Shown here piece after piece: positions 24,801 through 37,004 of a stretch of DNA of 48,645 nucleotides. Numbering within the stretch: the first letter of the stretch is position 1; every line of letters starts with the position of its first letter. Where the stretch lies: NCBI GenBank assembly GCA_001584585.1, contig LSYV01000006.1:107256-155900 (forward strand), written 5' to 3'. The translations under genes were made by a program, and so were the position numbers. The notes below the pieces were generated by a model. That model was not told the origin of the DNA. It searched no databases and worked only from the letters and a program-made list of their open reading frames with translations. This DNA comes from Gonium pectorale. Lineage: Eukaryota > Chlorophyta > Chlorophyceae > Chlamydomonadales > Volvocaceae.

Positions 24801-27800
24801 GCCGGTCCGGCGCCGTCATGGCGACTGAGGCGGGCGCCGCGGCGGCGGCGGCGGTGCCGGCGACCTCCGGGGACTCTGAGGGCTTGGGAAGGTCCCAGCG
24901 GAAGGCGGCTGCGCGGGGGGCGAGGAGGGGTGCGGGATACGGGAGAGCGAGAGGAGGTGCGGGGGAGCAGGTCGGCATGGAGGAAGGGGCGCATGCGCGG
25001 GCGGCGCACCGAGGAGAGGGAGGGTGACTGCGGCTGTGCAGTGGGCCACATGCAGGCTGCTAGGGGCAGCAAGGATTGAAGGTGCCCCGTGCGACCCCGC
25101 CCCGCGACCCGAGGGTGTACGGGATTCCAGCGCTCAGGGCGGCCCCTGTGTTGAAAAGGAAAGCGCATACGACGAGCGGCGGCCCCTGTGTGTGCCTTCC
25201 CTTGCCATCGAACCGTGTCAGCACCCATATGGGGCGGGCCATGCAACGCAACCCAATGAAAACTATGGGTCCAAGCCACTCACATCGCAGCGTCTCCGCC
25301 ATCGAATCCATGCCCTCCTTGGTGAACATGGTCGCGAAGCTGGAGCCGGAGCTGGCGCCCCCAGCCGGGCCAGAGGCCAGGCCCCCCGCTCCCGGCGACC
25401 CCCCCCGGCACGGCCCGCACAGGCGTGCTGCCGCCGGACGGCGGCGCCGGCGCCAGCACCGCAGTCCCGGCGGCCTGGCCCTCGGGCGACCGGGCCTGTG
25501 TGGACACGGGAAGGCCGGAGACGCTGCCGCGGCCGTTGGCCGTGGAGGCGGCGGAGGGCTCTGGGGAGGGCTGCGACGAGACGACGGGCGCGTGGGGAGC
25601 AGCGGCGACGGCAGGCGCCTCGTCGGTGTGAACGTGGTTGACTATGGGCATGAGCTCCGCCGCAAAGCCGTCCGCCGCCAGGGCCACCGTGAGGGTGGTG
25701 TTGACGGAGGAGGGGCGCCGCAGCTGCGCCGGCGGCGGTGCCGCCGTTGGCGGCACTGTGACGCTCTTGGCGGAGGTGCTGACCTGCCCCAGCTCCAGCT
25801 GCTTCAGCTGCGCCGGGGTGAACTGCTTGGGTGCGGGCGCGGCGCGCAGCGGCTTGGCTTTAGGCGCCTGCGACGGCCTGGCAGTCGCAGCCGCAGCGGC
25901 TGGGGCGCCGCCGCCGGCAGGCGCGCCCCGTTGGGCCAGCGCCTTGCCGCCAGCGGCCGTGGCGGTTGACGGGCCGCCGAGCGCAGCGCCGCCGCCGCTC
26001 GAGCCGCGGCGCGGGGCCCGCTGCTGCGGCGCCAGCCGCAGACGCTGCGGCCGCCTCCGCCGCGACCTGCCCGAACTGGCACGCCGCCGACCACACCGCC
26101 CCCGCCGGCGCGCGGCGCCGCGGCGGCACCCGGCGCACCACCTCCGGCGCCGCCACCGCTACCGCCTCCGCTACTGTAGCTTCGGATCGACGCCATGAGT
26201 CCCGGGTGATTGCGAGTGATGTAGCGCACGGCCGCCTCCGAGCCTCGGATCACGGCGATGTTGATCCCCGCCACCAGTGCCAGCGACGTCAGCACCTCCA
26301 TGGTGCTGTCCGGAACGTCCACCAGGCGCAGCGGCCAGCAGCCTAGCAGCCGCAGCAGCGCCGCCAGGCCGAAGAAGCCGCCGCGGCTGCCTGCGCCCGC
26401 GGCCGGCGGCGTGCAGAGGGCCTGCCAGCCTCGCAGCACGGCGACGGCGACGCTGATGAGCCAGGCGGTGAGCAGCAGCGCCAGCAGCTGCGCGCCGCCG
26501 TCCGAGTGGGTCACGGAGCGCAGGCCGGCGCCCAGCAGGTCCGCCAGCAGCACCACCTGGGGCCGCCGGGGAGGGGCGCGGGAACACGTGGCGGTGGCGG
26601 CGGATGACGAGACGAGAAGGGGGGGTCGCCCAAGAGGGTTCTCATATATCTACCTTCCCCATACATTTTAACCCCCACGCCTGCAAGTAATCCATCCGCG
26701 GCCTGCGCCCCCACCTGGTCCTTGACCACCAGTTGCTGCGTCAGCACCGTCAGGAGGCCCGGCATGGCGCCCGACAGCGGCTGGCCGGGGCCCCTGCGGC
26801 AGTGGGCGCCAGAGGCGAGCGGCGGTTTTGAAGGGAAAGGGGATTGAAAAAAGACACGATCCGGGCGTCAGCAGCCAGCGGGGATGGGGAGCGCCGTCTT
26901 GTATCAACGGCCTTTCACACACGGACCGAATCTTCAGAAGGTAAACCCTCAACAACCAAGCTCGTTAAGCGGGATAAGGGACTGCCTCCATACACGCAAC
27001 TATTGTCCCTTCGGGGTTTGAACAGCCCACAGCGCGGCCTGGTCTCGCCCCCACCCGGCCCTTGTCTTGGGTCCCAGGTCCCGATCACGTGGTACAGAAC
27101 CCCCGCTACTTACGGTGGGTACTGCCCCGGCACCGCCGCGGCCGCCGGAGGGGGCTCGGCCGCCGCCGGCGCCGCGGGGACGAGCTCCTCCTCAGCCGCC
27201 ACCGCTGTGGGCAGCGGCCCGCTGGGCAGCTCCGCCTCCTTGATGTCCGCGACGCTCCTCAGCGAGCCAAGCACGCTGCGGAAGATCCTAAACGTCCCCC
27301 GCACTCCGGCTGCGGAGCGCGGGAGGGGTGCGACGCTCAGCCCGGGGCATTGATGGGACGGTAGGCACAGGGAAGAGCAGGGAACACACTGGAAGCCCCG
27401 CGCCAAGCCTGAATGACGTGCAGTTACATGGGGTGCCCCCTCATTCAGGCTTCGCGCGGGGAGGGGGGGGGCCTCACCAGCCGGTGCGGACGACCGGCGT
27501 GGACTCAGCCGCTCGCGTGCTATTGCTACTCTACACGACAGCAAAACCCTGTGTCCCCGCCTCCCTTCCTCCCTCCAAGCAAGAAAGGAAGGGGCAAAAC
27601 ACCTTAACACGGCTCCGACATGCAGCCCCTATACGACTCCCCCCCAACACCCGAGGGTGCCAGGCGCCTTCCCAGCCAGCCCAGCACACAAACCTGCGAG
27701 TGCCGCCAGTCGGGCAATGCCCACGTGGGCAATGCCCCACCCTCCGCCTCACCGTCAACCGCGGGCGAAACGACGGGCTTCATCATGCGGCTCATTGAGG

Positions 27801-29239
27801 GCAGGAACTCGACGTGGAAGACGAGGTGCAGCGTGGAGGAGGCGGGGGCGCCAGTGGGGCTGGCGTCGTCGGCGCGCAGGGTGTACCGGAAAAAGACGTT
27901 GAACTTGTCGCCGTAGGGGGCCGAGGTGGAGGACATGGCCTCCAGCACGTAGAGCTGGCCCGGGACCATGTGGGTCAGGACCTGGCGGGAGCAGGCAGGC
28001 GGCCAGCAGGCGGGTCAGTCACACGTCACAAGGCCTTCTCGCCCGGTACGTGCTGCGTGTGGCATGTGGCCACTGGGCTCCGCGTTACTTTGTAGTCCGC
28101 GTCCGCGCCATCGCCTCTGTGTACCCACGGGGCCCCCAGCTGCCCTGCCAGCCGCCTCACCTGCGTCTCCTCGTTGGAGAAGGGCTTGGACGCCAGGGCT
28201 GCGGGAGGGCTCTTGAAGCGGACCTGGGGCCGGAGTGAGGTGGAAAGAGGGGGTTCAAGTGGAGCGTTTGGTGCGTTTGTAGCAAGACGAGAGGCTGCCG
28301 CGAGGAGCACGCCGCTCCCGCCCAGAGACAAGATGCGGGAAGGAGGGGGGGGCGAGGTGGCGGGTACGAGGGTGCGCGGAGGTGCTGCGCCAAACGAAGG
28401 GGTGCACGATAAGCGCAGCTCCCATGGGCAGTCCGGCGCGCTGCTGGACACGTGCCGGCGCCGCCTTCCCCTGTGAGCGCCACGCCTTCCCGCACTCTCC
28501 GCCCACCGCACCCTGCCCCTTCCGCCGACTTACCTCCCAGCCCTCATGTTGACCGGGAGAAGCCCAGGGTTCCCTTACGGGCAGGCCAAGCCGTCCTCCA
28601 TCCCCCAACCCCGTTTCCACGCGCGTGATGCGGACTGGAACGGGTCGCACGGCGTGTACAGCCACCAGAGGCGGATCTGCCCAACCGCTCAAGCAGCCAG
28701 CGACGCCATTACCTTGCGATAGCGCAAGACGTCGGTCGGCTCGTTGGGTGTCCCCGAGGGCTCCCAGCTGTACAGCTCCTGCGGGAGCTCCTCTTTGCTG
28801 GCCACCCAAGGGTGCTCCACCATGTCCATGTCTCCCCGCTGCTTGTGGAGCTGCTCCTGTGGGGCCAAAGCCGGCGCACATGTTAAGGGATGGGGGGCCC
28901 GGGCACATTTGAAGATGCGGCTGGGAGGCCATGGGGTCTGCCTTCCCCTGGCCGAAACCCCGCACGATCCATCCTCTCCATCAGCGGACGATGTAACACA
29001 AAGCGAGCTCCAGTGCCGCCTCTGCGCCCGTTGTTGTGCGTACGATGCTTCACCGATCCCACGTCACGGCCTGGGACAAACAAGGGTACCCAAGGGCTGG
29101 CATTGAGCACCTGCAGCTCGGGCGCCACGAAGAGCGTGTTGAAGAGTTCCGCTACTGTACATTGTGCCCGCGCACAAACAAGTGTCTTTGGGTCGGAGCT
29201 GGCGGGCCAGACGCTGTCCAGCTGAGCGGAGCGCCCCAT
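21837..29239 (-). CDS. membrane protein with VASt (StAR-like) and Pex24/dysferlin domains
   Basis: Exons placed: 29239-29111 (start uncertain; the frame stays open upstream to a possible acceptor near 29296), 28856-28713, 28223-28161, 27981-27753, 27309-27114, 26793-26715, 26556 to about 26100, a part I could not resolve, up to 25284, then 24908-24322, 23935-23846, 23665-23520, 23121-21837. The first four exons fit a VASt domain (TVAELFNTLF, DVLRYRKVRFKSPP, APYGDKFNVFFRYTL, LHLVFHVEFLPSM), the lipid-binding fold of GRAM/Lam sterol-transfer proteins. No GRAM domain is visible. The 26556 exon encodes two hydrophobic segments. EEVFENERFQPFRGWG, GHFLPSDRVGHWSDR, GWRWVEDEWQIDVEGI, DGWTYALDF and HFVRRRRYFRTRV form a peroxin/dysferlin domain. 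The 428-aa tail is Ala/Ser/Gly/Glu-rich and probably disordered. A role at ER, peroxisome or other membrane contacts is an inference. Confidence 0.75.
23963..24040 (+). repeat. interspersed repeat C, diverged copy (VASt-dysferlin intron)
   Basis: It shares the order GAAGGCGTT, TAGAGACCCC, GGCGCATGCC, then CAGCGGCTGAGCG with the copies at 16.1 kb. It lies wholly in the intron between the two dysferlin exons. Confidence 0.5.
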
Positions 29240-29911
29240 CTTCCCCTCAGGCAAGGTACCAAACACGAACAAGCCCTCAATTGACTTAAGGTGATCTGTA
29301 AGGAGCAGCACTTGATATGCCTCTTCTTGTAGCGCTATCGCCTTCTACTTGTCTCCTTTTGTTCAATCCTCCTGTGCATATTGAGGCCTCAGTGCTTAAA
29401 AAGCGCGCAGCAGGTGTGGGCCACTGTGGGTGTATGAAGTGCTGCAGGTGGCAGGTGGAGGACGACACGTCATATGTCGATCCAGGTGAATTGGATTGGG
29501 CTTCTTGCTACCTCCTTGCATAGGGTGCTTGCATTGTCTGCAAGCTTGCTCGTCAAAAAGGCAATTAGGCAGTCGCAAAACAAAACAGTACAATAGAAAG
29601 TGTACGCTGAGGGATGCCCCTGGCAGCATCAGTTCCAACGTATTCACCGCATGCCGTCGCTCTGAAGGCTCAGAGGTAGGGTAGGGCAGGGCCAAGGTTA
29701 AACTTGCACCATCCTGAGCAGTTACCGTTGGGCTTGTCTGCTTAATTAAAGGGTACACAAACAACAACTTTGTGTGATGTGATCTCAAACACGGAAACAC
29801 ACATGCGACCCGCGCGCCGCGAGCCCCGTCCCCCGCCGTCCCCTCCCCCCCTCCCATCTCGCCATCAGGGCTCGCGCTGCTCGCCGTCCCTTCAGCTACC
29901 CTACGCTGGCC
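29240..29911. promoter_or_regulatory. shared upstream region of divergent genes (VASt-dysferlin and aldo/keto reductase)
   Basis: About 670 bases between a minus-strand and a plus-strand start. Part is clearly AT-richer (29540-29790, with TTAATTAAA at about 29741). Its left edge may still be coding or 5' UTR of the minus-strand gene. No specific promoter element can be named. Confidence 0.4.
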
Positions 29912-32900
29912 ATGGCTACAGCACGAGAGCTGAAGGCAGTTGAGGTCAGCCCGAAGGCCAAGGGTAAGGGCTGCAGCGAACCTATGCCGCGCCCCTCCGC
30001 GCCCATAAACGGCGCGGCCATGCCAACCACTCACGCCGTCTGTCTCCCCGCCTTTCCTCATCTCCCGAGGATATATGCCAAGAACTCACCCATTACCTCC
30101 CCCCAATCCGCCGACCAGGCACGTTCCTGGGCGTTCCCGACATGCCGTTGCTGGGGCTGGGCCTGGCGGCGCTGGGCCGACCCGGCTACATCAACCTTGG
30201 CCACGGGGCCGACCTCGCCGGTAATGACCGGCTGGAAAGGGCGGTTGGGGCTTTGGACCCCAACGTGACGGAAAAGTCAAACCCACTGGCCTGCTAAGAC
30301 TTTCCAAGGAGGAGGAAAGGCAGCGGCTTTGGCAGGCCCCCTTTGGTGGCCACGGCGCCATCCCCCGCTAGGGCCGCCGCCCAACACCCGCGCCCACCGT
30401 TAGTCTGGGTTGCCAGGCAGCGCTGTGCCGCTTGTACACGCTAACCACCAACCAACAACTGCCCGCCATCGATCGACACGCCCGCCAGGCAAGTCGGTTG
30501 AGGAGATGCGGAACAACTGCGCGGGCGTGCTGTCGGCGGCGCTGGCGCTAGGTATTAGGTGCGGACCGTCGCTTGGCGGCGAGGGCAGCTGGAAGGATGA
30601 AGGCGCGGAGGAGGCACGGACGCGTGCTCACTTGACACGCCTCCCTGGTAGCAGTCATGCCGGAATGAAAGAATGGGGCATGCGGGTTGGGTGGTTGAGG
30701 CGGCGGTCGGCTGCGCCTTCCTCACTCCCACGGCCTCACCCTCCGTGCCCCCTTCAGCGCGCGGCACGTGCCACGCAGTCGCAGGTCTGCGCCTGCTCGA
30801 CTTTGTTGCTGCCCGTGCCCACACCGATGAGAGCGCGGCCTTCTCCCCACCCTCCAACGCCCAACGCACGCACACGCACGCGACGCACAGGTACTTTGAT
30901 GCCGCGCGCAGCTACGGGCGCGCCGAGGAGTTCCTGGGCTCCTGGCTGGGCGGCCTGGCGCCGGAGCAGCTCGCGGCCACGGTGGTGGGCAGCAAGTGGG
31001 GCTACTACTACACGGCGGACTGGCAGGTGGCTGCGTGCGGAGGGAGGGGGGTTGAGGGGGTCACACAGGAGCCCGGAAACCGGTCGCGGGCACGAGGCAT
31101 CGGGCTGCAATAGCCAATAGGGCTGCAATGAGGTATGTGGCGGTCCGTGAGTGTGAGTGTGCGGAGGAGGCCTCGCGGGGGGTGAGGGGGGGAGGGGGAA
31201 GGTGCGGGGACGGGAGGGGGTGGGATCAGGGAGGGGGGATTGAGACCACCGAGGCCCGTAGCCCCTGCCGCAGACGCCCCATAGCCACGCCTTCCGGTGC
31301 CCCAAACCCGTCAGGCGCATCTCGGCACTGTGGACAAGGGCGATGCAGCGACCGGCTGCGTCCCAAGGAATTCCTTTCCTTGCGGTGCCTCTACTTCACC
31401 CGCCACACGAGGCTTCCTCCGTCTGCTCTGTTCGCCCGTTGGCCCCCAACAAGCCATCCGACCCGCCCGCCGTCTCCGCCGCTGCACGTTGAACGCGGCG
31501 CCCGCCCACCCACCCCCGCCCATTCACCCCCGCCCCTCCCCGACAGATCGACACCGGCGGCTCCCCGCACGAGGTCAAGGAGCACACCGCGCCCAATCTG
31601 CGCAAGCAGTCGGGCGAAACGGCGGCCAACCTGGGCCCGCACCTGCGGCTGTACCAGATCCACTCGGCTACCCTGGAGAGCGGCGTGCTGGACGCAGGTA
31701 TGTGGTTTGGTCCCTGGCAGGTCTTCGAAGCGGGCTCTCGCGGCTTTCGCTCCTCGCGATCGACACACCGTCAAGGCATCGCAGAAGGGGGGGGGGGAGA
31801 TATGAAAACGGAAACGTGCTGTTCCCCCCCCTCCCTCCCCTCCGCGGCCCAGCCTCGTTGAGTCGCGACCCCACCTCAGCCAGGCCCCCTCAGCCTGAGG
31901 GACACGGCTCTCGCGGTGATGACTCGACGAGCGAGGCTGCCTTGGGACGAGCCTGGGCGCACTGGCGGGTGTAGCTGGGGTTGTGTGGTCAGAACGGCTT
32001 CTTCGGTGTGGTTAGAACGGCTTCTTCGGTGTGGTCAGAGCGGCGTGGTCGGTCTTCCAGCTGCTGAGAGTACCGCCAGCGGCTCCATTTTTGACGAGGA
32101 GACCTTCTACACACACGGTTTTGCTGGGCAGCTGCAGTGGCTTAAGGCTGCAGGCTGTCCCTTGGGGCTGAGCAAGGGGGAACAGCGGTCTCCCACACCC
32201 CTCGCCTCGCCGCGTTGAGGTGATCTGGCATTGAGGCGGGTAGCGCCCCAGGCCAGCGTCGGCTCGGAGCTGTAACAACACACACACACACACCGTCATT
32301 GAACTTGTATGCACGAGCTCATCGAACTCACACACCCACCCCGTGCGCGTCGTCCCGCTCCGCTGCACAACATCCCCGCAGCTGACGTCCTGGCGGAGCT
32401 TGAAGCATTGAAGAAGCAGCGCGGCTGGATGATGGGCCTCTCGCTGTCGGGTGAGCTGCAGTCGGGGCGGCGGCGCGTGCCAGGAGGCTTGCGGGAGGCG
32501 GCAGTTGGGGCGGCGGGAGGCGGGAGCTGGGGGCGCGGGTGCGTGCAACGGGGATCTGCACCCCACTCGGCAATTCAGCTCACCCGTCCGCATAGCGCGT
32601 CCACAAGACAGTATCGGCATTGGGGATGGGCGGGGCTGGCGGGGCTGGCCCACTGAGAAGCCCCCGCCCCTCCCCCCCTGCTACCCACTTGTGGGTACGA
32701 GCGAGTGCTGCTGGATGCGCACCCGTGATGTCAACCTGATGTCACTCAACACCCTTTCCATCCAGCCCCCGCCCCACCCCCCTTGCAGGCGTGCAGCAGG
32801 CCGCCACGCTGCGCAAGGCCATGTCGGTCCGCATGTCGGACGGGGCGCCCCTCTTCGACTGCGTGCAGGCCACCTTCAACCTGCTGGAGACGTCTGCGGG

Positions 32901-34936
32901 TGGGGGGGGGAGCTGGGGAGGGGGAGGGGCACAGGGCGCCAGACGCAGTGGGGGGGGGCGCCAGGTAGCTATGCAAGCAGGGAGCCAGGCGTGGGCGTTA
33001 TCCCTACAAGGCGACTGGGGCTTGGAGGCCGGCCGTGTCATCCTGCGCGGATGCGGCGGGTGCGGCGGTTATGGCATGCGAGGGCGGATGCGGGCAAGTG
33101 CGCGGCGCAGGCGGTGGAGGGGTCGGGGAGATCCCAGCGGGCGGGGAACGCGCAGCCCCAAGGCAGTGGTGATGGCGGTGACGCATGGCAGGCGGGGGGC
33201 GGGGACAGTGCACGGCAGCAGTTGCACGGGGGGGATACGGCGGGGAACGGGTTCGCGGCCACAAGCTGCCCGAGGGATCGCGGAGGGGGGGGGGGTATGT
33301 TGGGTCGTTCGTGTGGGGGTGCGAACCAGCGGTTCACGTGGCATGCGGACCGCACGGCCTGGCGGGGGTTGCGACGGCAGGGGCGCAGGGGCCGAGATGC
33401 GAGGGCGGCTGGCGCGGGGGCGAGAGGTGGGGCTGCAGGTTTTGCCCGCCCAGACACGTTCGTCCCAATGAAGGCCGATGTACGTGCCACATCCGGCACC
33501 CCGCGCCCCCGCCCCCGCCCCCGCTCCCGCCCCCCCCGCACCCCGCCCCCGGCCCCCGCAGGCTGCAACAGCTCGGGATGGCATTCGCCTCCGGTCATTC
33601 TCACAAGAACGCCTTCCACATCTCTGACCCCCCGCCCTCTTCGCCCTCGCCTCGCAGGCCCCGCGCTGCTGGAGGCCCACGCCGCGGGCATGTCGGTAAT
33701 CGTCAAGGAGGGCCTCGCCAACGGCCGCCTCACGCCGCGCAACGACAGCCCCGCCTTCGCGCCCCGGCTAGCGGCGCTGCAGCGAGTGGCGGACAAGGTG
33801 CGGGCACGGGGCTGAGGTGGGGGTTGGGGTGGGGAGGCCAGGGCTGGGTGGAGTTCGGGAATCAATAGCCAGCTATGGTTGTGCGGATGGGGCTGTGGGC
33901 GGGAGATCTGGAGGCAGGCTGCAGGACCCAAAGGCACGGCCAACAAGGACGCGGTGGTCATACCGTACAACAATGCGGTGGTTATGCCGGTGCCATTGCC
34001 CCCCCCCCTTCGCCGCCCTTTCCACGACCCTCCTTACCTCTCACCACTGCATCGCCGTGGCCCCACCCCCCAGTCCTATCGTAATGGACAGCTACCGTAC
34101 CCACGCAACCGTACGGCAGCCTTTCGATTACAACCCTGGGACCCTGCAGCCCTTCCGACCCACGGGTCTGTCCCTTATCCAGGGGAAGGCCCCCCCCTGT
34201 ATCGCCACCTGCTGCGCACGCCAAGCCCCCTCCCCCCAACCCCTCTCTCCCGCCCCGCCGCAGTATGCGACGACCGTGGACGCCCTGGCCCTGGCGTGCG
34301 TCATCCGCCAGCCCTTCCGACCCATGGTTCTGTCGGGCGCGACCACGGCGGAGCAGCTGGCGTCCAACGCGGCGGCACTGGAGCTGGCAGGCCGCCTGAC
34401 GGTGCGGGTTCCGCTGCGACGCTTGCTAGCCGAGCCGGCTGCAGGGGTTGGGGTTGCGGGCCCTAGTGGACTGGCGGTGTGCATTTCCGTAGTTCGTCGC
34501 GCCGGTGCCGCGTGGCCGCTGCAAGGAGCGGAGGGAAGGGCGGGGCCGGGCGGGGCTCGTGGGGCCGGAGGGGGGCGTGGTGTCGGACAGGCGCCTCGCC
34601 GCCTGGGTAGGTGTCCGTCGGTGACCCGCGCGTGCTCGCCAGGCGATGCGGGATGCGGATGTGGGGCTGTGCCCCTCTTACCTGGCATGCGGACCCTCAG
34701 GTGTTGGATCCTCGCCTGGTTCCTCCCCGGGCGGGTGCTGCCCCTGACGCGCGCCTGAATTTGCTTGCGCCCTAGCACTCCAAACCTGCCGTTCCCTTGC
34801 ACTGCCCTACTTGACCCGACCGGTCCGGTGCGGCCCGCCCCGAAACCAGGAGGAGGACGTGGCCGCCCTCATCTCGGAGCTGGTTCAGCCGGCGGAGCAG
34901 TACTGGGCCGAGCGCGCAGCACTGGCCTGGAACTGA
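29912..34936 (+). CDS. aldo/keto reductase family protein, 10 exons
   Basis: Exons: 29912-29963, 30119-30220, 30489-30558, 30891-31026, 31547-31697, 32382-32450, 32789-32899, 33658-33797, 34264-34401, 34850-34936. All phases agree; 351 aa, a normal length for the family. The protein is a TIM-barrel NAD(P)H-dependent oxidoreductase by family. The catalytic tetrad can be placed: D78 and Y83 (YFDAARSYG), K110 (VGSKWGYY) and H159 (LYQIHSA). The start MPLLGLGLAALG is the usual first strand. The late IRQPFRPMVLSGATTAEQLASN block matches the cofactor-binding region of the bacterial/plant branch related to aldose or galactose dehydrogenases. No organelle targeting peptide is evident. The substrate cannot be read from sequence. 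It is divergent from the VASt-dysferlin gene and convergent with PEX7. Confidence 0.9.
32141..32266 (+). repeat. interspersed repeat A, copy 2 (aldo/keto reductase intron 5)
   Basis: The inverted partner of 8026-8148, lying inside the intron between exons 5 and 6. Alignment is by eye; only a few small gaps are needed. Confidence 0.75.
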
Positions 34937-34970
34937 GGGGGGAGCGGGTGCGTGGAGTGAGGTCTCTGAG

Positions 34971-35020
34971 GGTGGAAGGCGCTCTCGGTGGACAAGCCAG
35001 GGGCGCATGTGTAGGGGAGG
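34971..35020 (+). repeat. interspersed repeat C, diverged copy
   Basis: GGGTGGAAGGCGCTCTCGG followed by ACAAGCC and GGGGCGCATG, in the same order as at 16.1 kb. It sits 35 bases after the reductase stop codon. Confidence 0.5.
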
Positions 35021-35572
35021 GGAGGGCCATGGCACTGGGGAGAGGCGTAGTAGGAGGAATGGAGCGGGGGTGGGGGACGGGCGGACTGGAGAGGGCGCCG
35101 GTATGTGGGGGCCGAACGGCCCAGCGGTGCGTGAAGGCGTGTCGAGAGCTTGTTGGGAGGGCTACCGCCGAGACCGCCGAGGACGTGCTGGGGCGATGGC
35201 GTTGTTGCGGCCCCGCACGAGAGGGTTTGGTGTTGGTGATGGTGTTGCAAGCGGACGGTGCGCGGGGCTTGGTGCGTGAGGAGGAGGCGGACGCGGTGGC
35301 GGGAGCGCGGCAGTGGCCATGAGCTTGAAGGCGCGCCTGAGCAGTGTGGTCACTGGTAGGCACGCTGGTAGGCACCGTCTGGAGGCCGCACCCCCACCCG
35401 CTGCGGTGGCAGCCGGTCTACAAGCGGCCTGGGACACTAGGCACGCCACAGCGGTACCTGGCGACGTGCGTCAGGTTGCTGAAGCGAGGAAGAGACGGCG
35501 ACGATGCCCCCCTGCCCCCCTGCACCACCCCATTATCTCCCGTTTCATCCCTTTCGTCCATGCCCCGGCCCG

Positions 35573-35615
35573 CCTCGGCATGCGCCTCAGGCCTGTCTGG
35601 TGAGAACGCCTTTCC
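35573..35615 (-). repeat. interspersed repeat C, diverged copy, reverse orientation
   Basis: The reverse complement reads AAAGGCGTTCTCACCAGAC, then GGCCTGAGGCGCATGCC, resembling the core of the other copies. Confidence 0.5.
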
Positions 35616-37004
35616 CTATACCTGAACCCCTCTACCCCCCACACACGGGAGGTGTTGACGGACGTGTGACTGGGTGCTGTCGTAAGAGGCGCTTTGAGGC
35701 CGAGCCGCCGTCGGGCGGATGGGTGGGCGGACGGCGATGGAGGACAGGTAGCTGGCGGGGGAGATGGATGCCCCCTCCCGCTCCCGATGCCCCGAGCTCG
35801 CGCCCGCGACGACACGGCACGGCATGGCGGCACGCAGCGCGTGGCAGCGAGTCCAAGCTCGTGCGCACGAACGGTCTAGTACGGCAGCCGGTGATTGCTT
35901 TCCCCTCTACGCGCCGGGCACTCCGGTTGTCTCAACGTGCCAGGGCCGGGGGAATCTGGGGAATGGCACTACTGACCTTGCAGGGCGGCACTGTCCCGAG
36001 GCCGTGGAGGGGCACACTCCCAGAGTCCCAGGCCCAGCACCTACCCTCGGGTGCCATACGGTGCCGTGCGGTCATGTATGGTCGTACACTTCGCATGTTC
36101 GTTGCGCCCACTCGGTGGCCCCGAACCCGGCCAAGACCATGAGACGGTGGCATCACTCATTTCTCTTTTTCACTCATCATCGCCTCCATGGCTAGCTGTC
36201 GTCAAGGCCTGCGCCTCCGGCCGTCCTGCCCTGCCCTGCCCAGCATCCGTCCGACCGCCGCCCGCCTGCAATCCAACGCCATGCCACCAACGTACCGTAC
36301 CACATAACCCCACCGCACGGGGGCACGACTCTCAACCGGCAGCGCGCCGGCCCCCGCATCCCGCGACCTACGACCCGCGGCAGCCACGTTTGCCTTCGCG
36401 GCATGGCGCCGGCGCCTCCCCCAGCTCCGGCCCGGCCCGACCAGGTCAGGTCCCAGCCGGCCGCCTTGGATAAGAACACGCCCGCAACCAAGTTCGGTGC
36501 GCACAAGCTCCTGCGCCCGCGCCTGTACGGCGTACGGCTCATACCCCCATGGATACAGCACCTCCACCACCACAACCGGCACCGACAGCGCCGTGCCGCC
36601 GCCGCCGCCAGGAGCGGCCCAGTGCGAGCCAAGAGATTGGGGAACGCCAGGTCCGCATGGTGCGAACCTCTCCGGCCCTCACGACCGTGGCCGCCCTAAG
36701 CAAGTGGCGCCCACCAATCCGGGAGCAAAGCCGAGGTACGGACGCGCGCATGCGTAGCGTCCGTGGCCCCAGCTCCTGGCCCCTGCGGCGCCGTACATCC
36801 CCGGCGCCCCTAAGCTCCTGCGCCCTACGCCCCCGCGCCCCGCGCTCCTTTCCCTGCTCATACACCCCCCTCCGCTCCCCCCCACACACACCTCCGCCCC
36901 CGGCAATGGGCAATCCTTTGGCCATTGCCCGCCCCTGCCCCTGCCCTGCCCCGCCCCACCCCAACGCGCCCTCCTGCGCCCCGCCCCCGCCCCGCCTCGT
37001 CCGC

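Larger units (their letters stand above)
34937..37004. other. convergent spacer between aldo/keto reductase and PEX7
   Basis: Two kilobases holding the 3' UTRs of both neighbours. Open frames here lack recognisable domains and look like chance frames of GC-rich DNA. Two diverged copies of repeat C lie in it (34971-35020 and, reversed, 35573-35615). Confidence 0.5.

Noticed and set aside
29396..30061. 221-codon minus-strand open frame across the aldo/keto reductase start
   Set aside because: No domain; it overlaps the reductase first exon antisense and crosses the likely divergent promoter.
32451..33815. 454-codon plus-strand open frame
   Set aside because: It runs through two introns of the aldo/keto reductase. 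Only the parts at 32789-32899 and 33658-33797, read in their own frames, show the family sequence.
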